A DNA stretch of 64,000 nucleotides. It comes from Schistosoma haematobium (lineage: Eukaryota; Platyhelminthes; Trematoda; Strigeidida; Schistosomatidae). Position 1 is the first letter of the stretch; every line of letters begins with the position of its first letter. The notes under the pieces are model-generated. The model had not been told where the DNA came from. It did not search any database and was given only the letters and a program-made list of their open reading frames with translations. Position numbers and translations under genes: made by a program. Positions 40,501 through 55,500 of this stretch are shown here, piece by piece. Location of the stretch: assembly GCF_000699445.3 (NCBI RefSeq), contig NC_067196.1:5246616-5310615 (forward strand), read 5' to 3'.

Positions 40501-43500
40501 ACGTAGTTAAATAGATAAACTCGATTAATTTTAAGTACGAAATGGAGAAGATAACGCGATGGCGTTTGAAGCGAAGGGTAGTGGGTTCGAGTCTCAGAGT
40601 AAACATCAACAAGTCCGAGATGCAGGTATATCCACCTGACGAGTCCCAAATAGGACGAAACGCGCATCCTGAATTCTACTGCTAGCCACTATCCATGGTG
40701 ATCTAGCTAAAATTGATTCATGATCTCAACTACTGAAATCAATATAACATCCACAAAACCCCTTCTGATACAAATTTGTCTAATTGAAAAACATCTTTCA
40801 TCATGGATTGACATGAGCTGTTCTTAATCTTTTAACAGATCTCTAGTGATGAAAAGTACCTTCATAATTAGATTTCAGTTCAACAAACATTGTGTTCCAG
40901 TGGTGGATTTATAAAGCTTTTCTCTAGCTTCCATGATTGATCCTCGTAATCGTCCTAACTACCATATCAGATCATTTGAACAGATTGTTAGTCTTACTGT
41001 GCATATCTTATCTAGTGACTGGGCTTTTTGACAAAAAGCTGACGTTGTTTATGATGTCTAGTGTAATATTTCATTTCGTAATAATGAATCACTTATTTCA
41101 GAAAATATAACAGTAACACAAATCATTTGTGTGATCCACGATCGTCATCATCTGAGCATCATACTGAACTACAAAAGTTTTCTAAAGTATATGAATATTG
41201 ATAGATGTAGCCACACTAAACATTGTATGTATTTATCTAATTAAACAAGGCAAATAACTTCAGTCAAAGCTTTTTAGTATAACTTACCGACCGAGCAGAT
41301 TGGTATTTTGATGTGAGTCATCAAATACTTCACACTGAAGTACTGTTCTCATTCCAGGACGAACACGAAATTCAAATCGTTCATTCCATAATGGATTTTT
41401 TGTATGCATTACAACCTTGCCGGTATAAATAAGACGCATGCAAAGTATACAACTGATACAGATATACAATTCGGTACATTTTTGTGTTAAAAAGTTAGAG
41501 ACCATTAAAAAAAATGCAACAGTTCAAGTATTATGGACACATTGTGACTTTTGGTTACATCGACTGGTGGTTATTCCACAACTTTATCAGTAGTATTTGA
41601 TTAGCATTAAGATCTGGTTAATACGAAATTAATTACTACTAGTATGTGATCAATGGGTGCAAATATATCACATATATTGGAGGTCATTAATGATCCTAAC
41701 AAGTGAGTGATCACATTTCTGAACGTAACATTCATTGATATGGATTCAAATCCAACACCATTTAAAATATCAGAAACATCAGGTTTATCGGTAGTAACAA
41801 CAATAAATCACAAGTCCATAATATGTCCTTAAACCAGCAGACACTTAAAAAAAAGACTAATGTAATAAAACAGTTAAAGAAATAATCTGAAGAGTGCTGG
41901 TGGGCGGCCTTTGCTCCTTCACGAGGGGTAACAGCCGTAATGAAGTAAGTAAGTGGATCACTCAATACACCTGAACGATTAAATAATGTTATCTAAAGTA
42001 TTATTAAAAAAATGAAGTGAAAACTGAGGCTGAGAATGAATAACTGTATACTAATTAAATGCTCAAGACTAAAAACATATAGCATCAACTTGTTTACATA
42101 TTACTTATCACGATGTATAAAGACAACTAAGAACCATTAGAATAATTAATTTCAATGTTCATATGTTTACTATCGTTTAAAATAGTTCAAATCGGTAGTT
42201 GATAATAACATGAAACATTTCTACATCTCCTCCTTGAAACCTAAACATTTCTTATCTTGTAAAATGTATTTTCATTATTTGATAGAAATGACTACAATTC
42301 ACTCATTATGGAAGCCTAATGAGAATATAGAATATTCATTAGTTGTAAACAACAAAGAAACAGTATATTTTTGAGGTGTTTTGATTGGTTTAATTTACCA
42401 TTTTAAATGATCTCAATCCTTTTTCTGACTGTAACTTCCTTCAAAGTATTCAGAAGTATGACCAGTATGTATCTCTAAATTCACTTGGTATTGTTTTACT
42501 TGTATCTTCCCATTGTTATTTAGGACTGTAATCGATCAGTCTCTTGTTGGCATATGTGCATCCTGTGCGGATTGTCTCGATATAATCTTAAGTCACAAGC
42601 AGGTACATCCAGCTGACGAGTCTCAAACAGGACGAAACCCGCATCCTGGATTCCACTGCTAGCCACTATGCAACTTTGCTTAAAAAGCTTGTAAATTTAA
42701 ACTTCACTGCATTGCAAAAACACGTGGCTATCAGGACTCAGTAGCTAAGTGAATAACGTGATAGTGTTTGAAGCAAATGGTACTGGATTCGAGTCCCGGG
42801 GTAAACATCAACAAGTCCGAGATGCAGGTACATCCAGTTGACAAGTCCCAAATAGGATGAAGCGCGCATCCTGGATTCTACTGCTAGCTACTATCCATCT
42901 TTGCTTGAAAAGTATGTATCTTTGCTCAAAATAGCTCATATTACTGTTTTTCACCACATTTAAAAAGGTATTGCACAAGTAACAACATTCCTTCCCTAAA
43001 ACTAATAGGTTATCTAAAATGAAACACTAAAATTCCCTAAAATTATATATATATATATATATATGACTATTCTTCCAGAAGTGAAGTGAAGACATCAAAA
43101 CTCAAAAGCCTTTATGTCATACTTTGAAGAACTGTTCTCACTTATACTGTATTTGTATTTATTTTCCGTTGTATTGCACTTTAGTGATTTATTGCCTTGC
43201 AAATTACAGTGATGTTTTCTTTAAATACGGAAAATCATCAATTTATCTCAATGGTTGAGATCATGAGTCAAATGAAGCTAGACTACCATGGAAAGCCTGG
43301 AAGCACTGGACGGCCGTTTCGTTCTATCTTGAGACTCCGTGGATGAACACTGCTGAGGAGTCCAACAAGAGGACGAAATGGTCGTCCAGTGCTTCCAGGT
43401 TTTCCATAGTAGTCTAGCTTCAATTGATTGATGAGCTCAACTAATGACGTTACTGCATTATCCACAAAAACCCCTTCCGATATCAATTTATCTGTTACGT

Positions 43501-46500
43501 AATCAAACATATGATAAAAACTATTTTCCTTTATATTACTAAGACAAGATATATCGATACAGTCCAACATATTGTTTTGAGAAATGATTCGGTTAAATGT
43601 TATATTTTATTGATGATAATCAGTTCTAAGAATATTTAAATCGCTAATGTATGATTTATTCAACCTACTTTACTTTGATGTGTTTTGGTTCCAACAGTTA
43701 AAAACACTGTTGGACAAGGTAAATTGTTTTTTTCTTCATCCAAACCATTTAGTGTATGATCTGGATGGCTTCTTGTTGATCGACCACGTGGTGCTTTACA
43801 AGTATCGGTCTCACTGACAGGAACAACATTCTTTAGTTTAGTTCGTACTTTTAAATTTTTTGCACCGACCAACGTAACTATTAAACGGGATTGTTGAAAC
43901 AAACTCTCCATTTGTATTTCATTATTCAATGTATATAGTTTATCAATACTTTCATTCGTATCACCTTGACATTTGCTAGTGTACAACTCTAGGCTAGTAC
44001 CTTCATAAAAATTATACGGCCATTTAGGTTGAGGTAGTAAAGATTGATTTCGTTCCGTCCAGTTGTCTTCAACACGATTTTGTAAAGATTTGTCTCCTTG
44101 TTTTGATAAATTTGGTTGCCCATCATCGTTTTGTAAGTCTTCTATGAAATCCACGATTTCTGTTGAATCATGGTTTGATTGATTAGATTGTGGATTATAT
44201 TGCTGAGAACGTGTCTGTAAGTGTAAATCGGAACCTAATATATGTACAAAGCTCTTTGGAAGTGGTAATAAAAATCATGAAACTAACCATAAGAAATCAG
44301 AATAGCAGTATCGGTTTTTTTTTGGCATACTTTGTAGTTGACAACCTTTAATTAGTTGAAGGATGAAATGAGTACTAATCATGATCATTTCTCTACAAAA
44401 CTTGTCATCATAATTTTATTTTGTTTGAACTACTTACTAGTAACCAAGTGGTTTGAAGCCGATTGACAAAACACTGAGATATATGATTAACTGAAATTTA
44501 TAATTATTGATTATTTTGTTGTTAAGTGATTAGAGGAGATCTATTAACAGTCTACATTTATCTAGGTTTCACTTATGTGTGTTTACTTTGTTGAACATTA
44601 TGGATAAACATGGTCTACATATAGCCAAAACTACAATCAATATGAGAGTATGAAGTATGACCAATAGTCTAAATGAGTTAAATTTAATCTAATCCAGTGT
44701 AACATAAATACAGTAACAACATTATAGAAAAACAAACAACTCAAAATACCAACTACTACATTGTATATTCAAAATATGGGTAAATACTGAATATGAATAC
44801 TAGAGACCATAGAATTGTAGTAAAACTTAAATATAGTCGCGTATAGATTGATTACTATTAAGTTTAATTTTTTTTCTCGAGGGTTGATGGAAATGAATGA
44901 ACTATTTTCTGAATCGAAAGAAAGGATAATATCATGGATGCGCACTGCTGAGGAGTCCCACAATAGGACGAAACGGCCGTTCAGTGCTTCCAGGTTTTCA
45001 ATGATGGTCTAACATCAATCAGTTCATTATCTCAATCAAAAAAGATAATAATTTATAAAAGTATTATCACTTACGGAAAGCACTTGACGTAATTGTTCTT
45101 CTATTTTCCAACCCCATTGGTTTATCTTATACTGTAAATTGATATTTTTGTTTTTAAAATTAATTTTTCTATTTTGTGTAAAAAGTACTTGAAGAGTCAA
45201 TAATTTTGAAATCTCCCTATTCTTTTTATAATTTCTATTCGATAATTTTTGTATATCTTAAAGTAAAGATAAATTTCAGAAGGGGTTTTATGGATATTAT
45301 AGTAACTTTTAGTAGTTAAGATTATGAGTTCATTGAAGCTAGGTCACTATGGAAAATCCGGGAGCACTGACGGCTGTTCCGTCCTATTGTGGGACTCTTC
45401 AGCAGTGCTCATTCACGATCCCGCCTAGCGAGACTCTAACCCAGAACCTGTTGGTCTTGCGTGAGCGCCTAACCTCTAGACCAGTAAGCTGGCCGGCATC
45501 CAACGGTGTTAATGTACTTAACTTTTCCACATCTTTTTAATTTGAAATGTGACGTGTGGGCGAGAATGATAAGGATCAGTTTAGGGGTTGTGCAGATTGT
45601 TAAGTTTTTGGTTAAGATCATGAACCGATTGGTGTTAGACCACTGCTGAGGAGTCCCACAATAAGACAAAACGGCCGTCCAGTGCTTCCAGGTTTTCAAT
45701 GGTGGTCTAACATCAATCGGTTCATGATCTCAATAGAGAATGATAATGATTGGTTTATTTGTTTAGTCAGACTTGTAGATAATCTGACAGACGTTAGAAG
45801 AGTTATATATAGTCCTGTCCTTATTATTATTGACTGATTATCGATTGCTGTTGGATTGTGTCGGATTGTTGTCACCTTTTCGATGTGGAAATATATTTAC
45901 GTTGTGGTCATGCTAATCATGTGTTCTTGGTCTGAGTTGTGTTGACATCCTGTAGAATAGACAGTGGGAGGGAATCTAGTGTAAATATTCGTCTAAGGTA
46001 AATTAACCATTAGTGTTTTCAATATTTTGTTGATATTAAGATGAAAAAGTGTGTAAATGTTGAATCCGTTTCAAGAGGTGGTAACAAATGCTGTTATTAC
46101 AAATAATTTAATTGACAAAAACGGGTACAGTTTAAATCAACCTTTTAGGTCAATTGTTCAACTAAGTAGGAAAATTTTTTTCACTGTAGATATTAATTCA
46201 TTCAGATACTAGAGTTTATTAACAGTTGTCTACGCAAAATACTTCACATCTGTTAGCCAGACACTATCAACAACAATCTACTGTGGGAGAGAACAAACCA
46301 GATTCCAGCAGAGAAAGAAATCAAGAAGAAGCAATGGATGTGGATCGGACACAAATTAAGGAAAGCACCAAACTGAGTCACAACGCAACCCCTCACTTGG
46401 AATACTCAAGGTCAAATGGAAAGAGTAAGACCAAATAACACATTACTCCGAGAAATGGAAACAGACATGAGAAAAATGATCGATAATTGTATAGAACTAG

Positions 46501-49500
46501 AAATGAAGGGTTAGGACAGAGTGTGTTAGAGAATGCTGGTCGTCGACCTATGCTCCATTGGGAGTAACAGGCGTAAGTAAGTAATTAAGATACTGATTCA
46601 TACTAGTTTGTGATAAAAATAACAAGTTTTTTCCTATATGTTTATCGAAATAATAGATTAGACTTTATATTCTAATATTCTTTGGTTCAGTGAAATATTG
46701 TACCCAGGAGAGGGTAACAGTCATTATTTGTCATCATTTCATTATAAAATCGTATTAGTGATAAAATTCAAAACTTTCTCGAAAAACAAAAACAACGACA
46801 CCAACCCCAATATCCTGAGCATTGGTAATACATATTGGATTTATCTAAAATATTCGTAACTCCACCTGCAGTCCCTCCGGGGGATACTGCCGGTCCCAAG
46901 CCCGCATAAAGGAGGAGGGTTAGGCATGGGGTTAGCGACCCCATCCCGTAGAAAACTAACTCGCTAAAAATCTCTAAACAGAAAAATTATTCAGAAATAT
47001 TCGTAATGATATTAAACTTACAACTGAATTATTAATAATTCCTGAACGTAAAGTTGGTACATCGATATTTTCTGCTACAGAATAATTATCAGATTGAGTG
47101 AGCTATAAGAATCAAACAAACAGATATTCCATAATAAAACAATTCAGATATTGGAATCTAATAAAATATGGATGAATTCATATATAATATTGATTTGTTT
47201 TGTCGATTGAACGCTACTTGTTATGTTTGGTTGTCGCTGATTGTTATTGTCGGTAACTCCTAGGCAGTGCGCATCCACGATCTCGCCCCCTGCGAGATTC
47301 GAATCCAGGACCTACTGGTGGACCACTGAGCCGGCATCCAACGGTATTAATCTCTAACTTCAACTAATCCACGAAATTGAGTGACACATCCACCATTGTC
47401 TTCAGTCAGTTACTATCTCACAACAGACCTGGTTGAACCCCACTGGTCACTACTTCTCACTAGAACTCCAGGATATACCTCTTGAAGCCACTAACTTGTG
47501 AGCATATCAGATGGGTTTTATGGATATTATATCATTTGTAAGTGAAACGAAGGACCTCGACAATTCCCACAACTCAAAAGTATGCACATAAAGACTGGTA
47601 TAAGTGATGGTTTTTTAACCCCCAAAACACGATGACTCTAGTCGAGAATACAATCATTTATATATTGATATATACACCCATATTTGATTAATAATTAGGA
47701 TGAGATGACAGATATAACAAATCCTATGCTGAGTTTAGTTTATGTTAACTTAATACAAGAATATCGTATGTTATACACAATATGCAGAATACCATAAAGG
47801 AAAACAAAACCGAATCCTACATCACATTGAATTAAAACGGAATTAATGTTGTACAAAAATCTTCCCATCATATCAACTATACTTTTGAAGAGATTATTAC
47901 GAGTTCAGAGTTTAGATCGTTTTTCTTTTAATGATGATCAATATTCTTCAAGAAAGGAGTATTTTTTTAATCTTGAAAGAATTGTTTTATCAAATATTCA
48001 AAGTCATATCATCCATTGAGTTGGTTATAGACGTTATAACTAAGCCTAATGACTTGTAATAGTTTCATTGTCATATTAAAACATAATCGATTTATTTCGA
48101 TAAACACCAGTAAGATATATATGGCATAACATTTATTACTATCCAGTAACCAAAGGATTGGTACGAATATATCACAGCTGATGCAACATTATATATAATA
48201 TAATCAAAGAGAAAATACTTTATTTAACATCGTTTCATAGTGCTAACAAAACTAAGTGTTTGGAATGGATGAGTCCGAAGAAAGTAAACTGTGACGGGTC
48301 AACGACGGAACATAAACTCATTCGAATACAACAAACACAAAAGAGACTATTTATCATGTATAAATTCATTCCACTTTGATTTCGATTATTCATTGCTTTG
48401 TATTTGTGTCGTAATTAATTCTCAATCTGTTCTAACGTGGTGTTTGAACATTGATCGAATTACCGAGTCGATTGTGTCACATGATCAATGGTTGTGATGT
48501 TTAGATATAGCGATCAGTATAGAATCGTGAATAATTAAATCTATTTCCCATTATATAACACATGTGTATTTTCCCTAAGTAAACCATTAACATCTATGCG
48601 ATAAAAACAATAGAACACAAGAACAGGGTATACATTTCATTCATTTCATTTGATAGGTGAGTGTTGTTTTCCCTGCTGTTTTCAATATCAATATCTACGT
48701 GTTAGTAACGATATAAACTAATTTTTTACGTTTTCAAAGTAATCAATCAGAAGATTTTAGACTTTCACAGAGGTTTGCAGTTCCTTCTTGATGATAGAAA
48801 CATCTATATGTAATTAGTGTTTATTGAATAACTGTTACTGTCTTACAAAACTAAAGGTATATATTCAACTAATTAAAACAAAACCCAATGTGTCATCAAA
48901 TAAAAATAATTAGAATTCACTGAAGAAATTTTCCTTTACAATGAAATCATTTACTTAAGCTGTACATTCGTATTTGTAGTTGTTTGGTAAATATATGCTC
49001 ATAGAAAAGTAGAAAAGATCGCATGACAAAGGGATTCGAGACTCGAAATATCAAAGGAGGTTGAGTTATAATCAGAACGTGAGAGTAGTGTAGGAGGATG
49101 AAAATAATTTACGGTTGAGAATTATAAAAGATAATTGTCCACTGAACAGATATGAAGAAAACTGAGTAGAATTAAGGTCGTAATGATAAGTGAATAATAA
49201 CCATGAAGGACTTTTGAAGGATAGTAATAACTGATTATGGTTTAGAATTACAGAACAGTAAGCTAGAAAGGAAAACAAGAGCAAAACATAGTGGAGAAGG
49301 GAATGAGGGCTAAGGAACAATGACAGGTTGGATGTGTCGTTTGTGCACAGTGAATTTGTGCTTGAATTGGTGAATCGCTAATGCCTCAACAGTGCGTAAG
49401 TTTTTGATTCGGTCTCCCTTCGATGTAGTTTCTTTAATTGTGTAGATTATTTTGAAGGAAGATTCATTTGGAGCGACGTGTTCAGAGATTATTAGATGTA

Positions 49501-52500
49501 TGTGTATTGAACTGGTGACTGTTTTTCATTCTTCTTTCAAAATGAACGTCGACTTGTATATTTGTATACGAAAACATTTGTCAAAAGGAGCTACTTTTAC
49601 GACGTACTCAATGTACAGTTCAAATTTAATAATGATTCCTACAGACAAACTGATAGAAATGCATTGGGTTCACCACCACGCTCCCTCTTGAGTAACTGCT
49701 TCATTACCAACCTGAAAAATGCGGCCAATAATCGAGAAAACTCATTTATATATGAGAGTTATGTAGATGGCATTTTTCGTTATGTGGCAATGAAGTTAAA
49801 ATATGATCGGTCGCTGAACGTGAACGAACAGCAATAAGGTGAATTATCAAGTGATGAGTGATTTAAAACACGGGTGAAGTAATAAGCAAGAGTATATTAA
49901 TTGAATGATCCAGAATATACTTAATTCAATGACCGATTGGCAAAGAAGATAAAAGAAAAAGATCGAAGTACAATACTATAAACGTGTTCCGGTCGACTGA
50001 TAGATTACATGACAATGGGTCGACAATAAAAACTAACTTCTCGCCAGCCAATCACAATTTAGTTGGTATGAGTATATCACAGAGGTGGTAACTGAAAATT
50101 TAAAAACGTAATGTAGACTATATTAGGTAGAACAATGTGATTTTGTATCCATTTGAGTTTGTTTCTGATATGATGGAAAGAATAGTCAATTTTCGATTGA
50201 TTTACTCATTATGAGTTTTGCTCAAAATTACTTCCGTTTTGATTCAATGTAATGATTACTCAATGTAGTATTTGTTTTCTTTACTCGTATAACATTTTAT
50301 TCTGTATAATATGCGATATTCTTGTATCCGATTGCCATGAACTATGCTCAGTCTGTGATTTGTTATAACTCTGAGTATGTTTCATATATGTGATTTCAGC
50401 CTAATTATTAATCAAAACGGGTGTACAATCAATTTATAAATGAGTGTATTTTCTACTAGGGTTGTTGTCGTCGTCATAGTGTTTTGGGGGTTAATAAATC
50501 ATCACTTATACCAGTCTTTGTGTTCTTACTTTCGCATCGTACGAATTGCAGAGGTCTCTCGTTCCGAGTATATGTGATAAGCGTTTCCGACATAACATTC
50601 AGAGACGACCAGATACAAATGTAGCATTAAAAGAGCCAAGACAACAAGCATTCGATTGATCACTGGGTGGCGATCAATGTCATGCGTGTCTAGTCCTTAT
50701 TAGTACAGATCGAATGCTATCGACCATGTTGCAATGTGGCCACCAGTCTAGGTGACTCGACACAGCGGGCATTATATATTGAGATTAGATGGTGGTTGGA
50801 TGCATTCTACAGGAAACCCTGGACACGGGTTTCGTGCTACTTGACAGTCGTCAGCAATGTGCACCTGTAATTTTGAAGGAACTGGTGATCCCTGGCGGAT
50901 TCGTTCTCGTGTCACCCAGCTTCACAGCCAGAGACGTTACCACTGAGCTATCCGGGCGGCGACTGACATCTTGTAGGACTGAGATGTAATCACAATTGGT
51001 TGATCGAATCCGCCAGGGAGCACCAGTTCCCTCAAGATTACAGATACACCATGATGACGAGTGCTAAATAGCACTACCTCCAACCACCATGTAATCACAA
51101 TAAGCATTCAAACGACAAATTATAACAATATGGAGTAACAATATTAGTAGTTTATTAAAACACAATGAGATGTATATTAAAATACTTAAACAATATCTAC
51201 CGTTGATGTGGTTGTACCAGGAATTTGTGATGAGAATTCCGTAGCAAATACACGAGATTTTTCTTCTTTCATTTTCTTTTTCAATTTTTTACACTCTGAA
51301 TTATCAATAAAAGTTTCACTAATTTCACTTAATGTTACATAGAATTTAATTTCACCTGAATTCATACTTTTATTGAAATCATTTTCTAATTTTGATAAAA
51401 ATTCATATTCTCTATTAAGAAAACATTAAAAAACAAAACAGTATAATTAGAGATTATTTCATAATGAAAAAAGTAACGGAAACATTACAGAAATTGAATT
51501 CATCATTCACTTAGGGGCGGCCAAACCAAAACGTGGCATCAGTGCTTGAACTCACTAACTTCTAGTCTGAGCCATGTTGGTAGATGCAGACTACTTGTTT
51601 GGGGCCCGCGTGACTATCGTAACCAATGGTTGGAGACTCTTGGTGACATGGCTCAGAATCGATCATAATGGCGTCGGTGTATACACTCTCTGTCTTCCCT
51701 TAAACTAAGAGATTAAAATCGCTTCCTATCTTTCTTTCTTTCTACGAACTAATTCTTTCTTCCTGTACTATATCCTTATTGGAATCTTTCTTTTATATAT
51801 TACCACCTCTGAATTAACTACTTTTATGAATCCGGTGTCCATCTTGTTGTGTTATTGAGGTATGGCAACTTGGACTGATGCATATATGTGCCTAGTCCTA
51901 CGTTTGTAGCTGACTGACTGACTGACTGTAATATACATTAAATATACTATTATTACCTGCTTCAGTTTGGGTACCGGAGCAGTATCCCAAGTAATCACAC
52001 AAATCGAATGATTTATATGATGTATATCTATTATTTAGTGCCTCCTTGTACCAATGTTTATGTGTTTGAATAAATAAATAGATAATTTTTAACAGTTGAG
52101 AGCATGAGTCGGTTGAAGCTAGACCATCATGGAAAACCTGGAGGCACTAGACGGTGGCTTCCTCCTATTATGAGACTCCTCAGCAGCACACATCCACGAT
52201 CCGGCTTCGCGAGATTTCAACCTAGGACCTATCAGTCTCACACGCGAACGCCTAACTTTCAGGCGAGTCAGCTGGCCCGTATCCAACGATGTTAGTGTCT
52301 AACTTCAACTAATAAATAAATAAATAAATAATCAGAAAAGACTTATAAAATGACTCAGTAACTTAGTTGCATTTGTTGATTACGTAATTTTTATTGTATA
52401 TCCTATTCAAACATTAAGTTATTGATTAATTAATGTCTAGTGCCACTCAAATCAATTTATTTAAACCTAACCATTGATCAACATAAATGAAACATGTAAA

Positions 52501-55500
52501 ACATTAAGTGTTCAGGTATCTTTCAATGGTTCAGATCATGAGTCAGTTGAAGCTAGACCACCATGGAAAACCTGGTATCATTGAACGGCCTTCTCGCCCT
52601 ATTGTGGGACTCCTCGGCAGTGCACATCCACGACCTCGCCCTCTGAGAGATTTGAACCAAGGACCTACTGGTTTCGCGCGCGAGTACTACAATCTCCACA
52701 TAACACCCATCTGATATTAATCAACATATGCTCACTAGTGACTGGCTTCACGAGGTACATCCTGGAGTTCTAGTGAGAATTAGTGACCACTGGAGTTCAA
52801 CCAGGTCTGTTGTGAGATAGTAACTGACTGAAGACAATGGTGAATGTGTCACTCAATTTCGTAGATTAGTTGAAGTTAGACAGTAACACCGTTGGATGCC
52901 GGCTCAGAGGTATAGTTGGTTAAGCACCAGGCGCGAGACTGATAGGTCGTGGGTTCGCATTTCGCAGGGGGCGAGATCGTGGATGCGCACTGCTGAGGAG
53001 TTCCACAATAGGACAAAACGGCCGTTCAGTGATTCCAGATTATCCATGGTGGTCTAGCTTCAACTGACTCATGATCTTAACCATTGATATTACTACAATC
53101 TCCCCAAGAAACCCATATGATATTATTCAGGTATCGTTTCGTATTTACTGTTAATGATTAGTCATATCGTCTCGGCCTTCTTTCTTTATATAATACCAGT
53201 TATGAATAGTTGTTGAGTATTAACAAGTAAGTGAAGGTCATTTCAATTATGAGGTGATGTCCGATGAAAAACTATTAAAAACAATTGCTAACCGAAATAG
53301 ATTTTTTCTTTATAACACATGAATTCTTAGTAGCATGCAACTTCAACTAGTAATGCGAAATCAAATATAGAATTTTTAAATCTTTTGAGATACAATATTT
53401 ACCGGTTTGGTTGGATGCTGAGTTTCTTCAGTTGTTGAATCTTCTAGACTAGAGTAATAAAACCCTTTTCAGTTCTAAAATATTAATTTTATCCGTATAA
53501 ATAGGTCGCCTCACTTACAATATCGCAACTATGTACCGCCAACACTTACTTCTAACAATTTATTATAGAAATCATGCAGAAGATGAACTTGTTGGGACTA
53601 ATACACTACAAACATGGTGGCGATTACAATACTTCCATGCCAAACTATTATTTCCATTTGTAACTGTCTTTCTTTTCACTGACTATTCCTATATGTGTTA
53701 AGCTACTTAATAAAAATCAGTAGTTTGAATAATTTCAGCTAATTTGACGGTGTATTTCAAATTGTAACGGGTAAACCTATTTGGAATCATGAACCGGTCT
53801 GAGCTAAACCACCAATCAAAACTTAGAAGTAATCGGCGGCTATTTCGTCCTAGTGAGGCTTTTTTAGGCAGTGACCATCTACGATCCTACAAGCAGGGGT
53901 CGAACACAGGACTTCTGATTTCACGCGCAAACAATTAACCCCTAGATCACCGAGCCGGCATTCGACGGTATTTTAACATCTAATTTCAATCAGTGTATGA
54001 GTAACTGCCTCACAGAAGACATGTATCAGATCTGCTGACCGTGGATTTTCACCGGAATTCTGGAAATTTCCACTCGAAGCTAGTCACTGGTGACTAAATG
54101 ATAACTACCCCACATACGAGGTCGTGGATGTACACTGCTCAGAAGTCCCATAATAATACGAAACGACCGTCCAGTACTTTCGAATTTTCACTGATGGTTT
54201 GACTTAAATAGACTCATGATTTCAGTGAAATTCAACAGTCTTCTCAACCCCTAACTGACAATAAACCTCTTATTCTATCCGATTATATTCATACTCCGAT
54301 GTTCTGATTCCTTTTATACTTTCTTTTACTAATCCAGTAGTTTTACCGTGTGTGCTCTCTGGAACGTTTGGTTATTTTTGACATATTACACTTAATCTAT
54401 TTTTCATTGATTGTTATTTCCTGTTTGCACAACTGTGTTTATGGTGTGTCTATGGTACATGTTAAAAAGTTTTTTTTTAAACATATCAATATATACCTAC
54501 TTGTCTAAATCTAAATCCACTAGCCCGAATTGCGTCCGACCAATGTAAGAATCCTTTTTAAATGGATCACGATGATAGACCTTCAACTACAAAAGTAAAA
54601 TAACACAGAAAGTCGTTTTCATTAAGAAATCCCTAGAGAAGAATTATCGGTTTGTTTTAAAGAGAGCAGCTGTGACCAATGGAATTCAATCATAATTAAA
54701 CATTGCATTGCTGGATAATGATGATGAAGCAATATTACGAATTAAATAAAGTGGGAAATACCGGTCATTACATATCAACTGAGTAGTCTAAAGGTAATGT
54801 GCTTATCGTAATGTATGAGAATCCTTGGTCCTGTCTCTGTTAGTGTGGTGATTACGAGCTGGTGGAGAGTTTTAAACTGTACAAAACAGCCGTCCAGTGG
54901 TTCATAGTTTTCAATCGTGATACAACTAAAACCAGCTCATCTTGTCAATTGGTTTTCTTAAAAAAGCACCTGATATTATATAAGATGCTTTGTATCTTAA
55001 ACAAGGTAAACACATTAACTTCATGATAACTTATTGTTTAAATAAACAATTTTGTATTTTAGGATGCATGCTCAGTCCATGTTTCAATAAAGAAATGGAT
55101 CTCCTACTTCGAATCAAACAGTTGAACGCCTAAACAGAACAAAATTTATTGAATACATTTTCTAATCAACTATTATTAATAGTCATTACAAGAAACTTGA
55201 CAAACTAACTAGACTGAGAAAGATTGCAGTCAACTTTCTTCAGAATGTTTTGCACAGAATAAATGAGAGAAGACTTATAAAATAAACTCGAGATAAGTAA
55301 TTTTCCTCGTTTATATACATTTTAATAGTTGAATAACATGATTAGTCACTTCATCTGGAGCCCTTCTGAAATTACTGCCATTTCCGAGTTCAGATAAACA
55401 AAAGAGGATTGGGAGTCTAGGTGTGTTGACCAAATACATCTCTTCACATATTAAGTCCTGGTATCTCTTTTTACTTCTAATTCTTAAATTTTTTTTCATT

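Noticed and set aside
49072..49320. 82-codon minus-strand frame found identically at 62275-62523
   Set aside because: Identity comes from a duplicated retroelement 3' region, not from protein conservation; the sequence is low-complexity and hydrophobic.
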